Shown piece after piece: positions 23,892 through 36,971 of a stretch of 64,000 nt of DNA. This DNA is from Idiomarina aquatica (GTDB lineage: Bacteria > Pseudomonadota > Gammaproteobacteria > Enterobacterales > Alteromonadaceae). The position numbers were made by a program, and so were the translations under genes. Below the pieces are notes generated by a model that was not told where the DNA came from, did not search any database, and saw only the letters and a program-made list of their open reading frames with translations. Each line of letters starts with the position of its first letter. Within the stretch, counting starts at the first letter, position 1. Location of the stretch: positions 1,420,620 to 1,484,619 of the forward strand of contig NZ_PIPS01000001.1 of NCBI RefSeq assembly GCF_003987185.1, written 5' to 3'.

Positions 23892-24680
23892 GTGGCGACT
23901 ACCATTGCGATAGCGAATCAAAAAGGCGGCGTAGGCAAAACCACGACGGCTGTTAATTTAGCGGCTTCGATGGCGGCGACGCGGCGTAAAGTATTGTTGA
24001 TTGACCTGGATCCGCAAGGCAATGCCACTATGGGCAGCGGCGTCGACAAGTACGACGTCGAAAACACCGTGTACGAACTGTTGGTGGATGAAAAACCTGT
24101 TAAAGACGTTGTTGAGACGGAAACCAATGGCAAATACCATTTGATCGCCGCCAACTCTGACGTAACAGCGGCGGAAATAAAGCTGATGGAATTTTTCGCC
24201 CGCGAAGTCCGATTACGTAATGCCCTCAAAGCGGTGCAGGACGATTATGATTTTATTTTCATTGACTGCCCTCCTTCACTTAACCTGTTAACGGTTAACG
24301 CAATGGCGGCAGCCGATTCGGTACTGGTACCGATGCAATGCGAGTATTATGCTCTGGAAGGTCTGACAGCGTTGATGGAGACCATCAGACAATTGGCTGA
24401 CGTGGTTAACCCTGGCTTAGCCATCGAAGGCATATTGCGAACCATGTACGACCCTCGTAATCGTCTGGCCAATGACGTTTCTGAGCAATTGAAACAGCAT
24501 TTTGGTGATAAAGTGTATCGCACGGTGATTCCACGTAATGTTCGATTAGCGGAGGCGCCGTCGTTTGGCGCTCCAGCCATGTACTACGACAAGTCTTCAA
24601 CCGGTGCAAAAGCTTATTTATCATTGGCTGGTGAATTAATTCGCCGGTCTGAGCAGCGAGCAAACGCGGAAGTTAGTTAA
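23892..24680 (+). CDS. parA: Chromosome partitioning ATPase ParA
   Basis: Deviant-Walker ATPase (262 aa) that binds DNA non-specifically and moves ParB-parS complexes. It has the deviant P-loop KGGVGKTTT at about residues 11-19, LIDLDPQGNATMGSG (A' motif) and FIDCPPSL (Walker B). Start is GTG at 23892. It lacks the N-terminal helix-turn-helix of plasmid ParA proteins, as expected for chromosomal Soj-type members. Forms an operon with parB. Confidence 0.96.
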   Translation: MATTIAIANQKGGVGKTTTAVNLAASMAATRRKVLLIDLDPQGNATMGSGVDKYDVENTVYELLVDEKPVKDVVETETNGKYHLIAANSDVTAAEIKLMEFFAREVRLRNALKAVQDDYDFIFIDCPPSLNLLTVNAMAAADSVLVPMQCEYYALEGLTALMETIRQLADVVNPGLAIEGILRTMYDPRNRLANDVSEQLKQHFGDKVYRTVIPRNVRLAEAPSFGAPAMYYDKSSTGAKAYLSLAGELIRRSEQRANAEVS

Positions 24681-24703
24681 TGTTTAAGGGAAAAATATAA
24701 CCT

Positions 24704-25594
24704 ATGTCAGCTAAAAAACGAGGACTCGGACGCGGGCTCGACGCCTTGCTGACCAGTAATACAGCAAATCAGCAAAAGCACAGTCAACAAAGTACTGAGG
24801 CCGCTGAAATTGCTGTCGATAAAGGTGAACTGCAAAAATTGCCCATCGAGCAATTAAAACCTGGCCGTTACCAGCCGCGCAAAGACATGTCGCCGGAAGC
24901 TTTGGAAGATCTCGCTGCTTCGGTAAAAGCCCAGGGCATTATTCAACCTATCGTTGTACGCCCGGTTGCTGATGACCAATACGAAATCATTGCCGGTGAG
25001 CGACGCTGGCGGGCCGCTCAGTTAGCAAAACTTGATGTGGTTCCATGTCTGATTAAAGAAGTGGCTGATGAGGCTGCTGTCGCTATCGCACTGATTGAAA
25101 ATATTCAGCGTGAAGATTTAAATGCGATGGAAGAAGCGACCGCATTGCAACGCCTGCTCGACGAGTTTCAGATGACTCACCAGGATGTCGCCCAAGCTGT
25201 CGGTAAGTCACGCACAACGGTCACCAACTTATTGCGGCTGAATAATCTTGAACCCGGTGTGAAGACGTTGCTAGAACGAGGTGATATCGACCTGGGTCAT
25301 GCTAAGTTGTTGCTCGCACTACAAGGCGAGCAACAAACGGATGTGGCGCAACAAATCGTCGCGAAAGATTTAACGGTACGCGAATCCGAAAAGCTGGTTC
25401 GTAAAACCCTAGAACCCCCTAAAGAACAGGAAAAACCTCAGCCGGATCCTGATATTGAACGTCTTCAGACACAACTTGCTGAGACCCTTGGTGCCAAAGT
25501 AGCGATTAATCATGGTCGCAAAGGTAAAGGCAAAGTGGTCATTAATTACACCAGTCTGGATGAGCTGGACGGTATCCTTTCACACATAAAATAA
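24704..25594 (+). CDS. parB: Chromosome partitioning protein ParB
   Basis: CTP-dependent DNA clamp (296 aa) that loads at parS and spreads. N-terminal ParA-activating peptide KKRGLGRGLDALL, the CTP-binding GERRWRAAQLA box, helix-turn-helix MTHQDVAQAVGKSRTTVTNLLRL, and a C-terminal dimerisation domain ending LDELDGILSHIK. Its recognition sites are the two palindromes in recF (8096 and 8726). Confidence 0.96.
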   Translation: MSAKKRGLGRGLDALLTSNTANQQKHSQQSTEAAEIAVDKGELQKLPIEQLKPGRYQPRKDMSPEALEDLAASVKAQGIIQPIVVRPVADDQYEIIAGERRWRAAQLAKLDVVPCLIKEVADEAAVAIALIENIQREDLNAMEEATALQRLLDEFQMTHQDVAQAVGKSRTTVTNLLRLNNLEPGVKTLLERGDIDLGHAKLLLALQGEQQTDVAQQIVAKDLTVRESEKLVRKTLEPPKEQEKPQPDPDIERLQTQLAETLGAKVAINHGRKGKGKVVINYTSLDELDGILSHIK

Positions 25595-25615
25595 CGACGC
25601 CGACTAAGTTACTGT

Positions 25616-25659
25616 AGCCGTTGTAGAACTTTTGTTAAATGGCATTAAAAACAACGGCT
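25616..25659 (+). repeat. Inverted repeat between parB and the atp promoter
   Basis: 9-bp arms AGCCGTTGT (25616-25624) and ACAACGGCT (25651-25659) around a 26-nt spacer, just downstream of parB and just upstream of the atp -35. No T-run follows, so an intrinsic terminator is doubtful; it could be a regulator site or an mRNA 3'-end structure. Confidence 0.4.
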
Positions 25660-25673
25660 GTAGGCAAATTTGT

Positions 25674-25701
25674 TTGCAATTAACGGGCAGATCTTTATAC
25701 T
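25674..25701 (+). promoter_or_regulatory. Sigma70 promoter of the atp operon
   Basis: -35 TTGCAA (25674-25679) and -10 TATACT (25696-25701) with a 16-bp spacer, about 70 nt before atpI. It is the only good promoter I see between parB and the ATP synthase genes. Confidence 0.75.
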
Positions 25702-25769
25702 AGCGCGAGTTTCATAGTGGCTGTTTATTGCGCCATAAAATTTATGACCAATGACCTAAGGTAATACGT

Positions 25770-26156
25770 GTGGTTCAGTCAATGACCCGAGTGGGTAGAC
25801 AACTGGCTTTGAAAACCATTATCTGTCAATTGGTCGTTGTCGCTCTGCTGACCGTTGTCATCGCATTGAGCGTTAGTGGAACCGCTGCAGTAGCCGTTGT
25901 GTTCGGTGGATTAGCAGCTGTTGTTCCTAATGCCCTGTTTGGTGCTATCGCGTTTTTACACGCCGGAGCCAGGGCTAACCAGAAAGTTGTGAAAAGTTTT
26001 TTTGTAGGAGAAGGTATTAAGCTCGTGCTGACCGCAGTACTCATCAGTGCACTTTTTCTACTGACAGATTTTAATTCAGTGTGGCTTATGAGCGGCTTTG
26101 TTGTTGCTGTTATTTCACAATGGATTGCGCCAATTTCATTTTTAAAATCAACGTAA
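25770..26156 (+). CDS. atpI: ATP synthase subunit I
   Basis: 128-aa, four-TM membrane protein at the head of the atp operon, reported to help c-ring assembly. Hydrophobic segments at about residues 13-35, 38-58, 72-95 and 98-120. Start is GTG at 25770 with TAAGG 8 nt upstream; an in-frame ATG at 25782 is the alternative. Sequence conservation in the family is low, so the call rests on position and topology. Confidence 0.88.
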   Translation: MVQSMTRVGRQLALKTIICQLVVVALLTVVIALSVSGTAAVAVVFGGLAAVVPNALFGAIAFLHAGARANQKVVKSFFVGEGIKLVLTAVLISALFLLTDFNSVWLMSGFVVAVISQWIAPISFLKST

Positions 26157-27287
<1,131 letters not shown>

Positions 27288-27324
27288 GCGCGATTCGACG
27301 GTCACCAGATAAAGGAGGTCCGTT

Positions 27325-27795
27325 GTGGATATCAACGCAACTATAATTGGACAATCGATCGCGTTTGCAGTGTTTGTGTGGTTCTGCATGAAGTTCGTGT
27401 GGCCACCGATCATTAATGCCATCGAAGAACGTCAGAAGAAAATTGCTGACGGTCTGAATGCGGGCGAACGCGCTCAAAAAGATTTAGAAAAAGCCCAGGA
27501 AGACATTGCTGAACAGCTGAAAGAAGCGAAGCAGCAAGCGGCTGAAATCATCGAACAGGCGAAAAAACGTGGCGCTAAGATCGTTGAGGAAGAAACTCAA
27601 CGTGGTCATGAAGAACGTGAAAAAATCGTTGCGGCTGGTCATGAGGAAGTCACTGCTGAACGTAACCGTGCACGCGAAGAATTGCGTAAACAGGTTGCTG
27701 TTTTAGCCGTTACTGGCGCTCAGAAAATCATCGAGCGTGAAATTGATAAAGACGCTCACAGTGACATCGTTGAAAAACTGGTCGCTGAACTTTAA
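27325..27795 (+). CDS. atpF: ATP synthase F0 subunit b
   Basis: 156-aa peripheral-stalk subunit: one N-terminal TM (about residues 5-25), then a long charged coiled coil that dimerises and binds delta. Start is GTG at 27325, fixed by the strong Shine-Dalgarno AAAGGAGGT at 27311-27319. Confidence 0.96.
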   Translation: MDINATIIGQSIAFAVFVWFCMKFVWPPIINAIEERQKKIADGLNAGERAQKDLEKAQEDIAEQLKEAKQQAAEIIEQAKKRGAKIVEEETQRGHEEREKIVAAGHEEVTAERNRAREELRKQVAVLAVTGAQKIIEREIDKDAHSDIVEKLVAEL

Positions 27796-27812
27796 TTAAG
27801 GGGTTAGAGCTT

Positions 27813-28346
27813 ATGTCAGAACTGACTACGGTCGCTCGCCCTTACGCAAAAGCAGCTTTTGATTTTGCTTTAGAACAGGGAGCGCTCGATAAATGGGCCG
27901 AAATGCTCGAATTTGCTGCCGCGGTAGCGAAAGACGAGACCATGGCGTCATTTTTGAGTAGCTCCGCTACTGTTGGTAAGACAGCTGAGGTGTTTATTGG
28001 CGTTTGCGGCGACGAGCTCGACGATAGCGCGAAAAACTTCATCAGAGTTATGGCAGAAAACGAACGTTTAACTGCCCTGTCAGCAGTCAGTGAGCTCTAT
28101 CAGACGTTCCGTGCTGAATACGAAAAAGAAGTCGAAGTTGATGTGACTTCTGCTGTTAAGTTGCTCAAAGCGCAACAAACAGAACTCAGTAAAGCACTGG
28201 AAAAACGTCTGCAACGCAAAATTAAGCTGAACTGCAGTGTCGATAAGTCCATTCTTGGTGGACTCGTTATTGAAGCAGGTGACACGGTAATCGATGGCAC
28301 CTTGCGCGGCAAGCTGGATCGGCTTGCCTACGCACTGCAATCCTAA
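27813..28346 (+). CDS. atpH: ATP synthase F1 subunit delta
   Basis: 177-aa stator subunit linking b to the alpha/beta hexamer. N-terminal [14 protein letters not shown] and C-terminal [27 protein letters not shown] are the two conserved family blocks. Eighteen nt after atpF and 14 nt before atpA. Confidence 0.97.
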   Translation: MSELTTVARPYAKAAFDFALEQGALDKWAEMLEFAAAVAKDETMASFLSSSATVGKTAEVFIGVCGDELDDSAKNFIRVMAENERLTALSAVSELYQTFRAEYEKEVEVDVTSAVKLLKAQQTELSKALEKRLQRKIKLNCSVDKSILGGLVIEAGDTVIDGTLRGKLDRLAYALQS

Positions 28347-28360
28347 TTGGGGACTTGAGC

Positions 28361-29902
28361 ATGCAATTGAATTCAAATGAAATCGCAGAACTGATCAAAC
28401 AGCGAATTGAGAAGTTCGAAGTCACCAGCGAAGCTCGCAACGAAGGTACCATCATGTCCGTACAGGACGGTATCATTCGCATTCACGGCCTTGCAGATTG
28501 TTTGCAGGGTGAGATGATCGAGCTACCTGGTAATCGTTACGCTATCGCACTTAACCTTGAACGTGACTCGGTCGGTGCGGTTGTTATGGGCCCATACGCT
28601 GACCTTCAGGAAGGCGTAAAAGTAAAATCAACTGGTCGTATTTTGGAAGTACCAGTGGGTGAAAAACTGTTGGGTCGTGTAGTAAACACGTTGGGTCAGC
28701 CAATCGACGGTAAAGGCCCAATCGACGCCGATCGCTTCGAGCCAGTAGAAAAAATCGCTCCAGGTGTTATCGATCGTCAATCCGTTGATGAGCCTGTGCA
28801 AACAGGTTACAAATCCATCGACTCGATGATTCCAGTTGGCCGTGGTCAGCGTGAGTTGATCATCGGTGACCGTCAGACCGGTAAAACCGCGTTGGCCGTT
28901 GACGCCATCATCAACCAGAAAGATTCTGGTATTAAATGTGTTTACGTCGCCATCGGTCAGAAAAACTCAACAATCTCTGCGGTTGTTCGCAAGCTTGAAG
29001 AGCACGGTGCGTTAGAAAACACCATCGTTGTTGCTGCATCAGCTTCTGAATCAGCAGCACTGCAATACCTGGCAGCCTACTCTGGTTGTACCATGGGTGA
29101 GTTCTTCCGTGACCGCGGTGAAGACGCGTTGATCGTATATGATGATTTGTCTAAGCAAGCGGTTGCTTACCGTCAAATCTCATTGCTGTTGCGTCGTCCG
29201 CCAGGCCGTGAAGCATTCCCGGGTGACGTTTTCTATCTTCACTCACGTCTGCTAGAGCGTGCTGCTCGAGTTAATGCTGACTACGTTGAAAAATACACCG
29301 ACGGTAAAGTGAAAGGCAAAACCGGTTCATTGACCGCTCTGCCAATCATCGAAACTCAGGCCGGTGACGTATCTGCATTCGTACCAACAAACGTTATCTC
29401 GATTACTGACGGTCAGATCTTCCTTGAAACTGACTTGTTTAACTCAGGTATTCGTCCTGCGGTTAACGCCGGTATCTCGGTATCTCGTGTTGGTGGTGCT
29501 GCACAGACTAAAATCATCAAGAAGCTTGGCGGCGGTATTCGTCTTGCCCTTGCTCAGTATCGCGAATTGGCTGCGTTCGCGCAGTTCGCATCAGACCTTG
29601 ATGAGTCAACACGTGCTCAGTTGGAACACGGTCAGCGTGTTACCGAACTGATGAAGCAGAAACAGTACAAGCCAATGAGCGTGGCTCAGATGGCAGTGTC
29701 AATTTACGCCGTAGAAAAAGGCTTCCTGAAAGATGTAGCGATCGACAAAATCATGGATTTTGAAGAGTCGTTACAATCGTTCATGGCAAGCGAATATGCT
29801 GAGCTAATGGCGGAAATTAACAATACTGGCAACTATAACGACGACATCGATGCCCAATTGAAAGCAGCGCTTGAAAAATTCAAGCAAACGCAATCTTGGT
29901 AA
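28361..29902 (+). CDS. atpA: ATP synthase F1 subunit alpha
   Basis: Non-catalytic nucleotide-binding subunit, 513 aa, the same length as E. coli AtpA. P-loop GDRQTGKTA near residue 170, and the alpha signature [17 protein letters not shown]. Start chosen at ATG 28361 ([14 protein letters not shown]), matching the E. coli N-terminus; a TTG two codons upstream is not supported. Confidence 0.98.
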   Translation: MQLNSNEIAELIKQRIEKFEVTSEARNEGTIMSVQDGIIRIHGLADCLQGEMIELPGNRYAIALNLERDSVGAVVMGPYADLQEGVKVKSTGRILEVPVGEKLLGRVVNTLGQPIDGKGPIDADRFEPVEKIAPGVIDRQSVDEPVQTGYKSIDSMIPVGRGQRELIIGDRQTGKTALAVDAIINQKDSGIKCVYVAIGQKNSTISAVVRKLEEHGALENTIVVAASASESAALQYLAAYSGCTMGEFFRDRGEDALIVYDDLSKQAVAYRQISLLLRRPPGREAFPGDVFYLHSRLLERAARVNADYVEKYTDGKVKGKTGSLTALPIIETQAGDVSAFVPTNVISITDGQIFLETDLFNSGIRPAVNAGISVSRVGGAAQTKIIKKLGGGIRLALAQYRELAAFAQFASDLDESTRAQLEHGQRVTELMKQKQYKPMSVAQMAVSIYAVEKGFLKDVAIDKIMDFEESLQSFMASEYAELMAEINNTGNYNDDIDAQLKAALEKFKQTQSW

Positions 29903-29956
29903 TCGCAGTTGGCCGCGCAAGCGGCCATTTGTCGTTGAGTTAACAGGAGAATCGTC

Positions 29957-30823
29957 ATGGCCAGCGGTAAAGAGATAAAAACTCAGATCTCGAGTATCGG
30001 TAATACTCAGAAGATCACCAGTGCTATGGAAATGGTTGCTGCGTCTAAAATGAAAAAGGCGCAGGAACGGATGGAAGGTAACCGTCCGTATGCTGAAACC
30101 ATTCGCAAGGTGATTGGTCATGTGGCGCGCGGTAACTTGGAATATCGTCATCCGTTTATGGAAGAGCGACAAGTTAAACGCGTTGGGTACATTGTTATTT
30201 CTACCGACCGCGGTTTGTGTGGTGGCTTGAACGCAAACGAGTTCAAAGCTGTCGTTAAGCACGCTAACGAGTGGAAAGAACAAGGTGTCGAATCGGATTT
30301 TGCTGCCATTGGTAGTAAAGCAACCGGCTTCTTCAAACGTTTTGGAGGCAAGTTGCAGGCGCAAGTATCGGGCATGGGTGATAAACCAGAACTGAAAGAA
30401 ATTACCGGTTCGGTTCAAGTCATGTTGGATGCTTTCGAAGAAGGCAAAATCGATCGTCTTTACGTTGTGTTTAACAAATTTGTGAACACAATGACCCAAT
30501 CGCCGACCATTCATCAATTGTTGCCATTGCCGCAATCAGAATCGGACGAAGAAGTACAGGCAGGTAGCTGGGATTACCTGTATGAGCCGAACCCCGAGAG
30601 CATTCTCGATACATTGATTCGCCGCTTCGTAGAGATGCAGGTGTACCAAGGTGTCGTTGATAACTTTGCCAGTGAGCAAGCCGCTCGGATGATTGCTATG
30701 AAGGCTGCAACGGATAACGCCGAAGAGCTGATTGATAAACTTCAGCTGCAATACAATAAGGCGCGTCAGGCGGCAATCACGCAAGAAATTTCGGAAATCG
30801 TGTCCGGCGCCGAAGCGGTATAA
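29957..30823 (+). CDS. atpG: ATP synthase F1 subunit gamma
   Basis: 288-aa rotor shaft (E. coli 287). The N-terminal helix [24 protein letters not shown] and the C-terminal helix with [25 protein letters not shown] form the coiled coil inside the alpha3beta3 ring; [11 protein letters not shown] marks the Rossmann-like part. CAGGAG precedes the ATG. Confidence 0.98.
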   Translation: MASGKEIKTQISSIGNTQKITSAMEMVAASKMKKAQERMEGNRPYAETIRKVIGHVARGNLEYRHPFMEERQVKRVGYIVISTDRGLCGGLNANEFKAVVKHANEWKEQGVESDFAAIGSKATGFFKRFGGKLQAQVSGMGDKPELKEITGSVQVMLDAFEEGKIDRLYVVFNKFVNTMTQSPTIHQLLPLPQSESDEEVQAGSWDYLYEPNPESILDTLIRRFVEMQVYQGVVDNFASEQAARMIAMKAATDNAEELIDKLQLQYNKARQAAITQEISEIVSGAEAV

Positions 30824-30847
30824 CGCGGCAACGGTTAACAGAATTGA

Positions 30848-32251
<1,404 letters not shown>

Positions 32252-32268
32252 CCAACCTGGAGGTTTAA

Positions 32269-32685
32269 ATGGCCACAAGTACATTGAACCTGGAAGTGGT
32301 TAGCGCCGAAGAGAAACTGTTCTCCGGCGCTGTGCAAACCGTTCAGGTTTCCGGTAGCGAAGGTGAACTCGGTATTTATCCGGGACACGCGCCACTGCTA
32401 ACGAAAATCAAACCGGGAATGGTTCGTTACGTTAGCGAAGCAGGCGACGAGGAACTCATGTACGTTGCCGGTGGTGTATTGGAAGTCCAGCCGGGTCAAG
32501 TTATCGTACTTGCCGATATTGCAGTACGTGGTGATGACCTGGATGAGCAAGAAGCAGAATCTGCGCGTAAACGTGCAGAGGAAGCCATTGCTGATCAAAG
32601 TGCCGATGTAACCTATGCTGAAGCGATTGCTGAATTGTCGCGTGCATTGGCTCAGCTGGAAGTTATCCGCAAGCTAAAACGCTAG
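32269..32685 (+). CDS. atpC: ATP synthase F1 subunit epsilon
   Basis: 138-aa regulatory subunit that links the rotor to the c-ring and inhibits ATP hydrolysis. N-terminal beta-sandwich with [11 protein letters not shown] and [14 protein letters not shown]; two C-terminal helices follow. Last gene of the atp operon, ahead of a strong terminator. Confidence 0.97.
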   Translation: MATSTLNLEVVSAEEKLFSGAVQTVQVSGSEGELGIYPGHAPLLTKIKPGMVRYVSEAGDEELMYVAGGVLEVQPGQVIVLADIAVRGDDLDEQEAESARKRAEEAIADQSADVTYAEAIAELSRALAQLEVIRKLKR

Positions 32686-32702
32686 TCTTGTTAAAAATAA
32701 GA

Positions 32703-32738
32703 AAAGGCCTTGTTGTCTCTACAACAGGGCCTTTTTTG
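32703..32738 (+). terminator. Intrinsic terminator of the atp operon
   Basis: 12-bp stem (32705-32716 with 32721-32732, one G-U pair, arm AGGCCTTGTTGT) with a CTCT loop and six Ts. It ends the atp message before glmU. Confidence 0.94.
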
Positions 32739-32788
32739 TCTGTAAACTAGTGTAATTGATGAACACAAGAAAATAAGGACATACCCCC

Positions 32789-34156
32789 ATGAAATTACGC
32801 GTTGTCATACTGGCGGCAGGTAAAGGAACACGGATGCGTTCTAATCTACCCAAAGTACTGCATAAAGTCGCCAATAAAGCCATGGTTCAGCATGTGATCG
32901 ATTGCGCTCGCTCACTTCGTCCTAACGCCATTGATCTGATTTATGGTCATGGCGGTGACGCGCTGAAAGCTGCCATCAGCGGTGATGACCTGAATTGGGT
33001 TGAGCAGGCGCAGCAACTCGGTACGGGACATGCCGTACAGCAAGTATTACCACACCTGCAAGACGACGAAAACGTGTTAATTCTTTATGGGGATGTGCCT
33101 TTATTGACCCAGTCGACGGTACAGCGTTTACTCGACGCGAGTGCAGAGAGCGAGTTGGGATTATTAACCATGTACCTGAATAATCCGATGGGCTACGGTC
33201 GTATTATTCGCGATGACGATGAAAAAATTCAGGGCATTGTCGAGCAAAAAGACGCAACCTTAGATCAACTGCGCATTAACGAAGTGAATACCGGTATTAT
33301 GGTTGCTTCCGGTGCCCATTTAAAACAATGGCTAAAGGACCTCAGTAACGATAATGCACAACAGGAATATTACCTGACCGACGTTGTTGCGATGGCGGCA
33401 GAACAAGGCATTACCATTGCCTCAGCGCAACCGGATGACACGACCGAGGTTGAAGGTGCCAATAACCGCCAGCAGTTGGCCGCACTAGAACGTGCGTTCC
33501 AATGGCGCATGGCAGAACAGGTGATGACCGCAGGTGCGACCTTGATTGACCCGGCCCGCTTCGATTGCCGGGGCGAACTGAGTGTTGGTTCGGATGTGGT
33601 AATTGACGTGAATGCGGTCTTTGAAGGTACGGTTAAGCTTGGCAATGGCGTTATTATTGAACCCAATTGTGTGATCAAAGACGCAGAAATCGGTGACGGA
33701 ACCCTTATTCGGGCCAACAGTCATATTGAAGGCGCCCGCGTTGCATCGAACTGTAAAGTCGGGCCGTTTGCTCGGCTTCGTCCCGGCGCGGAGTTAGCTG
33801 ATGAAGCGCAAGTGGGCAACTTTGTCGAAATGAAAAAGAGTCGCCTGGGTAAAGGCTCCAAGGCAAGTCACCTGACCTACCTTGGTGACACTCAGGTTGG
33901 TGAATTTGCCAATATTGGTGCAGGCACGATTACCTGTAACTATGACGGCGTTAATAAGTCCCTGACCGAAATCGGTGATGGCGCGTTTATTGGCTCAAAC
34001 AGCTCATTAGTGGCGCCAGTAAAAATTGGTGATAATGCAACCGTTGGGGCGGGCTCCGTGATTACCCGAGAAGTGGGTGCTGACGAACTAGCGGTAGCCC
34101 GAGGCAAACAACGTAATATCAGTGGCTGGCAACGCCCTCAGAAAAAAGGAAGTTAA
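32789..34156 (+). CDS. glmU: Bifunctional UDP-GlcNAc pyrophosphorylase / GlcN-1-P acetyltransferase
   Basis: Makes UDP-N-acetylglucosamine for peptidoglycan and LPS. 455 aa (E. coli 456). N-terminal uridyltransferase with [19 protein letters not shown]; from about residue 250 a left-handed beta-helix of hexapeptide repeats ([26 protein letters not shown]) forming the acetyltransferase. glmS follows after 3 nt, so the pathway pair is an operon. Confidence 0.98.
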   Translation: MKLRVVILAAGKGTRMRSNLPKVLHKVANKAMVQHVIDCARSLRPNAIDLIYGHGGDALKAAISGDDLNWVEQAQQLGTGHAVQQVLPHLQDDENVLILYGDVPLLTQSTVQRLLDASAESELGLLTMYLNNPMGYGRIIRDDDEKIQGIVEQKDATLDQLRINEVNTGIMVASGAHLKQWLKDLSNDNAQQEYYLTDVVAMAAEQGITIASAQPDDTTEVEGANNRQQLAALERAFQWRMAEQVMTAGATLIDPARFDCRGELSVGSDVVIDVNAVFEGTVKLGNGVIIEPNCVIKDAEIGDGTLIRANSHIEGARVASNCKVGPFARLRPGAELADEAQVGNFVEMKKSRLGKGSKASHLTYLGDTQVGEFANIGAGTITCNYDGVNKSLTEIGDGAFIGSNSSLVAPVKIGDNATVGAGSVITREVGADELAVARGKQRNISGWQRPQKKGS

Positions 34157-34159
34157 ACT

Positions 34160-35992
34160 ATGTGCGGTATTGTGGGAGCGACCTCAGAACGTCGCGTAAG
34201 TGGTATTTTGCTTGAAGGACTCAAGCGCTTGGAGTATCGCGGCTATGACTCAGCCGGTGTTGCGGTTATTGATAACGACCAGCATTTACAAAGCACGCGT
34301 CGTACCGGAAAAGTACAAGAGTTGGTTGACGCGATAGAAGCTAATCCATTGGATGGAACCATTGGTATTGCGCACACGCGCTGGGCAACGCACGGCGGTG
34401 TAACCGAAGCCAATGCACACCCTCACCTGTCTGAGGGTGAAATTGCCGTAGTTCATAACGGCATTATCGAAAACCATGAATCACTACGCGAGCAGTTGCA
34501 GACGTTGGGTTATCAGTTTAATAGCCAGACCGATACCGAAGTTATCGCTCACTTGATTCACCACGAACGTAAGCAACAGCCAGACCTGTTGGCTGCCGTA
34601 AAGGCCGCTGTGCGCCAGCTTGAAGGTGCTTACGGAACTGTGGTGATGGACACCAAAGATCCCGAGCGGCTGGTGGTCGCCCGTTCTGGCAGCCCGTTGG
34701 TTATCGGACTCGGCATTGGCGAAAACTTCGTTGCGTCTGATCAGCTGGCGCTATTACCGGTTACACGTAAATTCATTTACCTGGAAGAAGGTGATGTTGC
34801 TGACATCACTCGCACCAGCGTTACCATTTTTGATGAAAACGACCAGCGCATCGAACGCAAAGTGGTTGAATCCGACAGCACCTATGATGCCGGCGGCAAA
34901 GGCCAGTATCGTCACTTTATGCTGAAAGAAATTCACGAGCAGCCAATCGCCGTGCGCAATGCGCTGGAAGGCCGGTTGTCGAGCGAAACGGTTCTCGATG
35001 ATGCCTTTGGTAAAGGCGCGGCGGAGTTGTTTAAAACGGTTGAACACGTACAAATCATTGCCTGTGGTACCAGCTATCATGCAGGTATGGTGGCACGCTA
35101 TTGGCTCGAGTCTTTGGCTAACGTTTCATGCAGTGTCGAAATCGCATCAGAATTTCGTTACCGCAAATCCTATGTTCACCCAAACAGCTTATTGGTCACC
35201 ATCTCGCAAAGCGGTGAAACCGCAGACACGTTGGCGGCATTACGACTCTCAAAAGAGCTGGGTTACAAAGGCAGCTTAACCATCTGTAACGTCGCCACCT
35301 CATCCATGGTGCGTGAATCTGACCTTGCCTTCATGACCCGCGCTGGTGCCGAAATCGGCGTTGCATCAACCAAAGCTTTTACTACCCAATTAACGGGCTT
35401 GTTGATGCTGACAGTGGCGCTGGGTAAATACCGTGGCATGTCGGAGCAACAACAGGCAGCCATTGTGAAAGCGCTGCAGGCACTGCCGGCCAAACTGGAA
35501 GAAGCCGTTGCGCTGGCTGACGATATTGAAGCATTGGCGCCCGACTTTGCGAACAAAGAACATAGCCTGTTCTTGGGGCGTGGCAATCAGTACCCGATTG
35601 CGATGGAAGGTGCGCTTAAGCTAAAAGAAATTTCTTACATTCACGCCGAAGCCTACGCTGCGGGTGAATTAAAGCACGGGCCACTGGCGCTGATTGATGA
35701 AGAAATGCCGGTGATCGTGGTTGCACCGAACAACGAACTGCTCGAAAAGCTGAAATCCAATGTCGAAGAAGTGCGTGCCCGCGGTGGTTTGATGTACGTC
35801 TTTGCCGATAAGAACGCGCGCTTTAAGAGCGATGAGACATTGAATGTTCTTAACGTCTGTCACTGTGACGAGATTGTGGCTCCCATTGTGTACACCATCC
35901 CATTGCAGTTGCTTTCGTATTACGTTGCAATCATAAAGGGTACCGATGTTGACCAGCCTCGTAACCTGGCGAAATCGGTTACTGTGGAGTAA
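34160..35992 (+). CDS. glmS: Glutamine-fructose-6-phosphate aminotransferase (isomerizing)
   Basis: First committed enzyme of amino-sugar synthesis: fructose-6-P plus Gln to glucosamine-6-P. 610 aa (E. coli 609). Catalytic Cys2 after the removed Met (MCGIVGAT), glutaminase domain to about residue 240, then two SIS sugar-isomerase domains ([40 protein letters not shown]) and the C-terminal AKSVTVE. No glmS ribozyme sequence is seen in the short 3-nt gap. Confidence 0.98.
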   Translation: MCGIVGATSERRVSGILLEGLKRLEYRGYDSAGVAVIDNDQHLQSTRRTGKVQELVDAIEANPLDGTIGIAHTRWATHGGVTEANAHPHLSEGEIAVVHNGIIENHESLREQLQTLGYQFNSQTDTEVIAHLIHHERKQQPDLLAAVKAAVRQLEGAYGTVVMDTKDPERLVVARSGSPLVIGLGIGENFVASDQLALLPVTRKFIYLEEGDVADITRTSVTIFDENDQRIERKVVESDSTYDAGGKGQYRHFMLKEIHEQPIAVRNALEGRLSSETVLDDAFGKGAAELFKTVEHVQIIACGTSYHAGMVARYWLESLANVSCSVEIASEFRYRKSYVHPNSLLVTISQSGETADTLAALRLSKELGYKGSLTICNVATSSMVRESDLAFMTRAGAEIGVASTKAFTTQLTGLLMLTVALGKYRGMSEQQQAAIVKALQALPAKLEEAVALADDIEALAPDFANKEHSLFLGRGNQYPIAMEGALKLKEISYIHAEAYAAGELKHGPLALIDEEMPVIVVAPNNELLEKLKSNVEEVRARGGLMYVFADKNARFKSDETLNVLNVCHCDEIVAPIVYTIPLQLLSYYVAIIKGTDVDQPRNLAKSVTVE

Positions 35993-36019
35993 AAAAAGGG
36001 CCGTATGGCCCTTTTTTTG
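35990..36019 (+). terminator. Intrinsic terminator after glmS
   Basis: A-run, stem AGGGCC/GGCCCT with a 4-nt GTAT loop, then seven Ts. It starts immediately at the glmS stop codon. Confidence 0.93.
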
Positions 36020-36050
36020 TCAACAAAGTTGACTATCTTGGAGTTTCTCT

Positions 36051-36941
36051 ATGGCTCACCAACACCATCACCACCACCACCATCATGACAGTGCATCTGA
36101 GCGAATTGGCTGGGCATTTTTTCTAAATCTGTTTTTTACGATTATTGAGTTTATTGGTGGCGTGCTCACCAACAGCACTGCAATTCTGGCTGATGCGGTC
36201 CACGATTTGGGCGACAGTCTTTCCATCGGAATGGCATGGCTGCTAAATAAAATCAGCGGCAAACAGGCATCCCACACCTTTACTTATGGCTATCAACGAA
36301 TGTCATTAGTGGGTGCGTTTATTAATGCTGTGGTTCTTATCACGGGCTCCGCCTGGGTTTTGTATACCGCTATACCGAGACTATGGGACCCGGTGATGCC
36401 TCAGGCGGAAGGAATGGCATTGTTAGCCGTTTTTGGTGTCGCCGTTAATGGGTTTGCCGCCTTTAAGCTGAGCAAGGGACAGACGCTGAATGAGCGGGTG
36501 CTCAACTGGCACTTGTTAGAGGATGTGCTCGGTTGGGTCGCTGTACTGATCGTGGCGATTATTTTGATGTTTGTCGACTGGCCTATTTTAGACCCGTTGT
36601 TGTCGATTGTATTTACGCTGTTCATTTTGATTAATGTTTTACGGTCACTGGTGGCTACCATCAAATTATTTGTGCAGGCGTCACCAAGTCCCCAGGTATA
36701 CGCGGATATCAAGCAGAAACTGGTTAGCCTGAACGATGTTGCCGACGCGCATCATTTACATTTCTGGTCATTAGATGGTGAACGTCATGTATTAACGGCG
36801 CATATTGTGGTATCAAGAGAGTTAAGCAGTGAGCAACGCGCGCGCTTAAAGGCTCTGATTTCAGAAACGCTTGCGCCTTATAAGCTTGCGCACACGACAA
36901 TTGAACTGGAGTATCCAGACGAGAATTGTCGGGATAATTAA
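36051..36941 (+). CDS. CDF family zinc/cation efflux protein with His8 N-terminus
   Basis: 296-aa, six-TM cation diffusion facilitator exporting divalent metal with proton antiport. The TM metal site is of the His/Asp type: His51 and Asp55 in ADAVHDLGD (TM2) and His154 and Asp158 in WHLLED (TM5), the pattern seen in Zn2+-selective members such as ZitB and ZnT. The C-terminal cytoplasmic domain (ADAHHLHFWSLDGERHVLTAHIVV) binds regulatory metal. The N-terminus MAHQ is followed by eight consecutive His residues, a natural metal-binding tag. GGAG lies before the ATG. Confidence 0.93.
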   Translation: MAHQHHHHHHHHDSASERIGWAFFLNLFFTIIEFIGGVLTNSTAILADAVHDLGDSLSIGMAWLLNKISGKQASHTFTYGYQRMSLVGAFINAVVLITGSAWVLYTAIPRLWDPVMPQAEGMALLAVFGVAVNGFAAFKLSKGQTLNERVLNWHLLEDVLGWVAVLIVAIILMFVDWPILDPLLSIVFTLFILINVLRSLVATIKLFVQASPSPQVYADIKQKLVSLNDVADAHHLHFWSLDGERHVLTAHIVVSRELSSEQRARLKALISETLAPYKLAHTTIELEYPDENCRDN

Positions 36942-36971
36942 CTCGGTTATGTTTTAAAGCGGAGATTGGCT

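Noticed and set aside
29804..30535. 243-aa minus-strand ORF across atpA-atpG
   Set aside because: Long but antisense to two highly conserved genes and spans their spacer; His/Phe-rich shadow translation without domain features.
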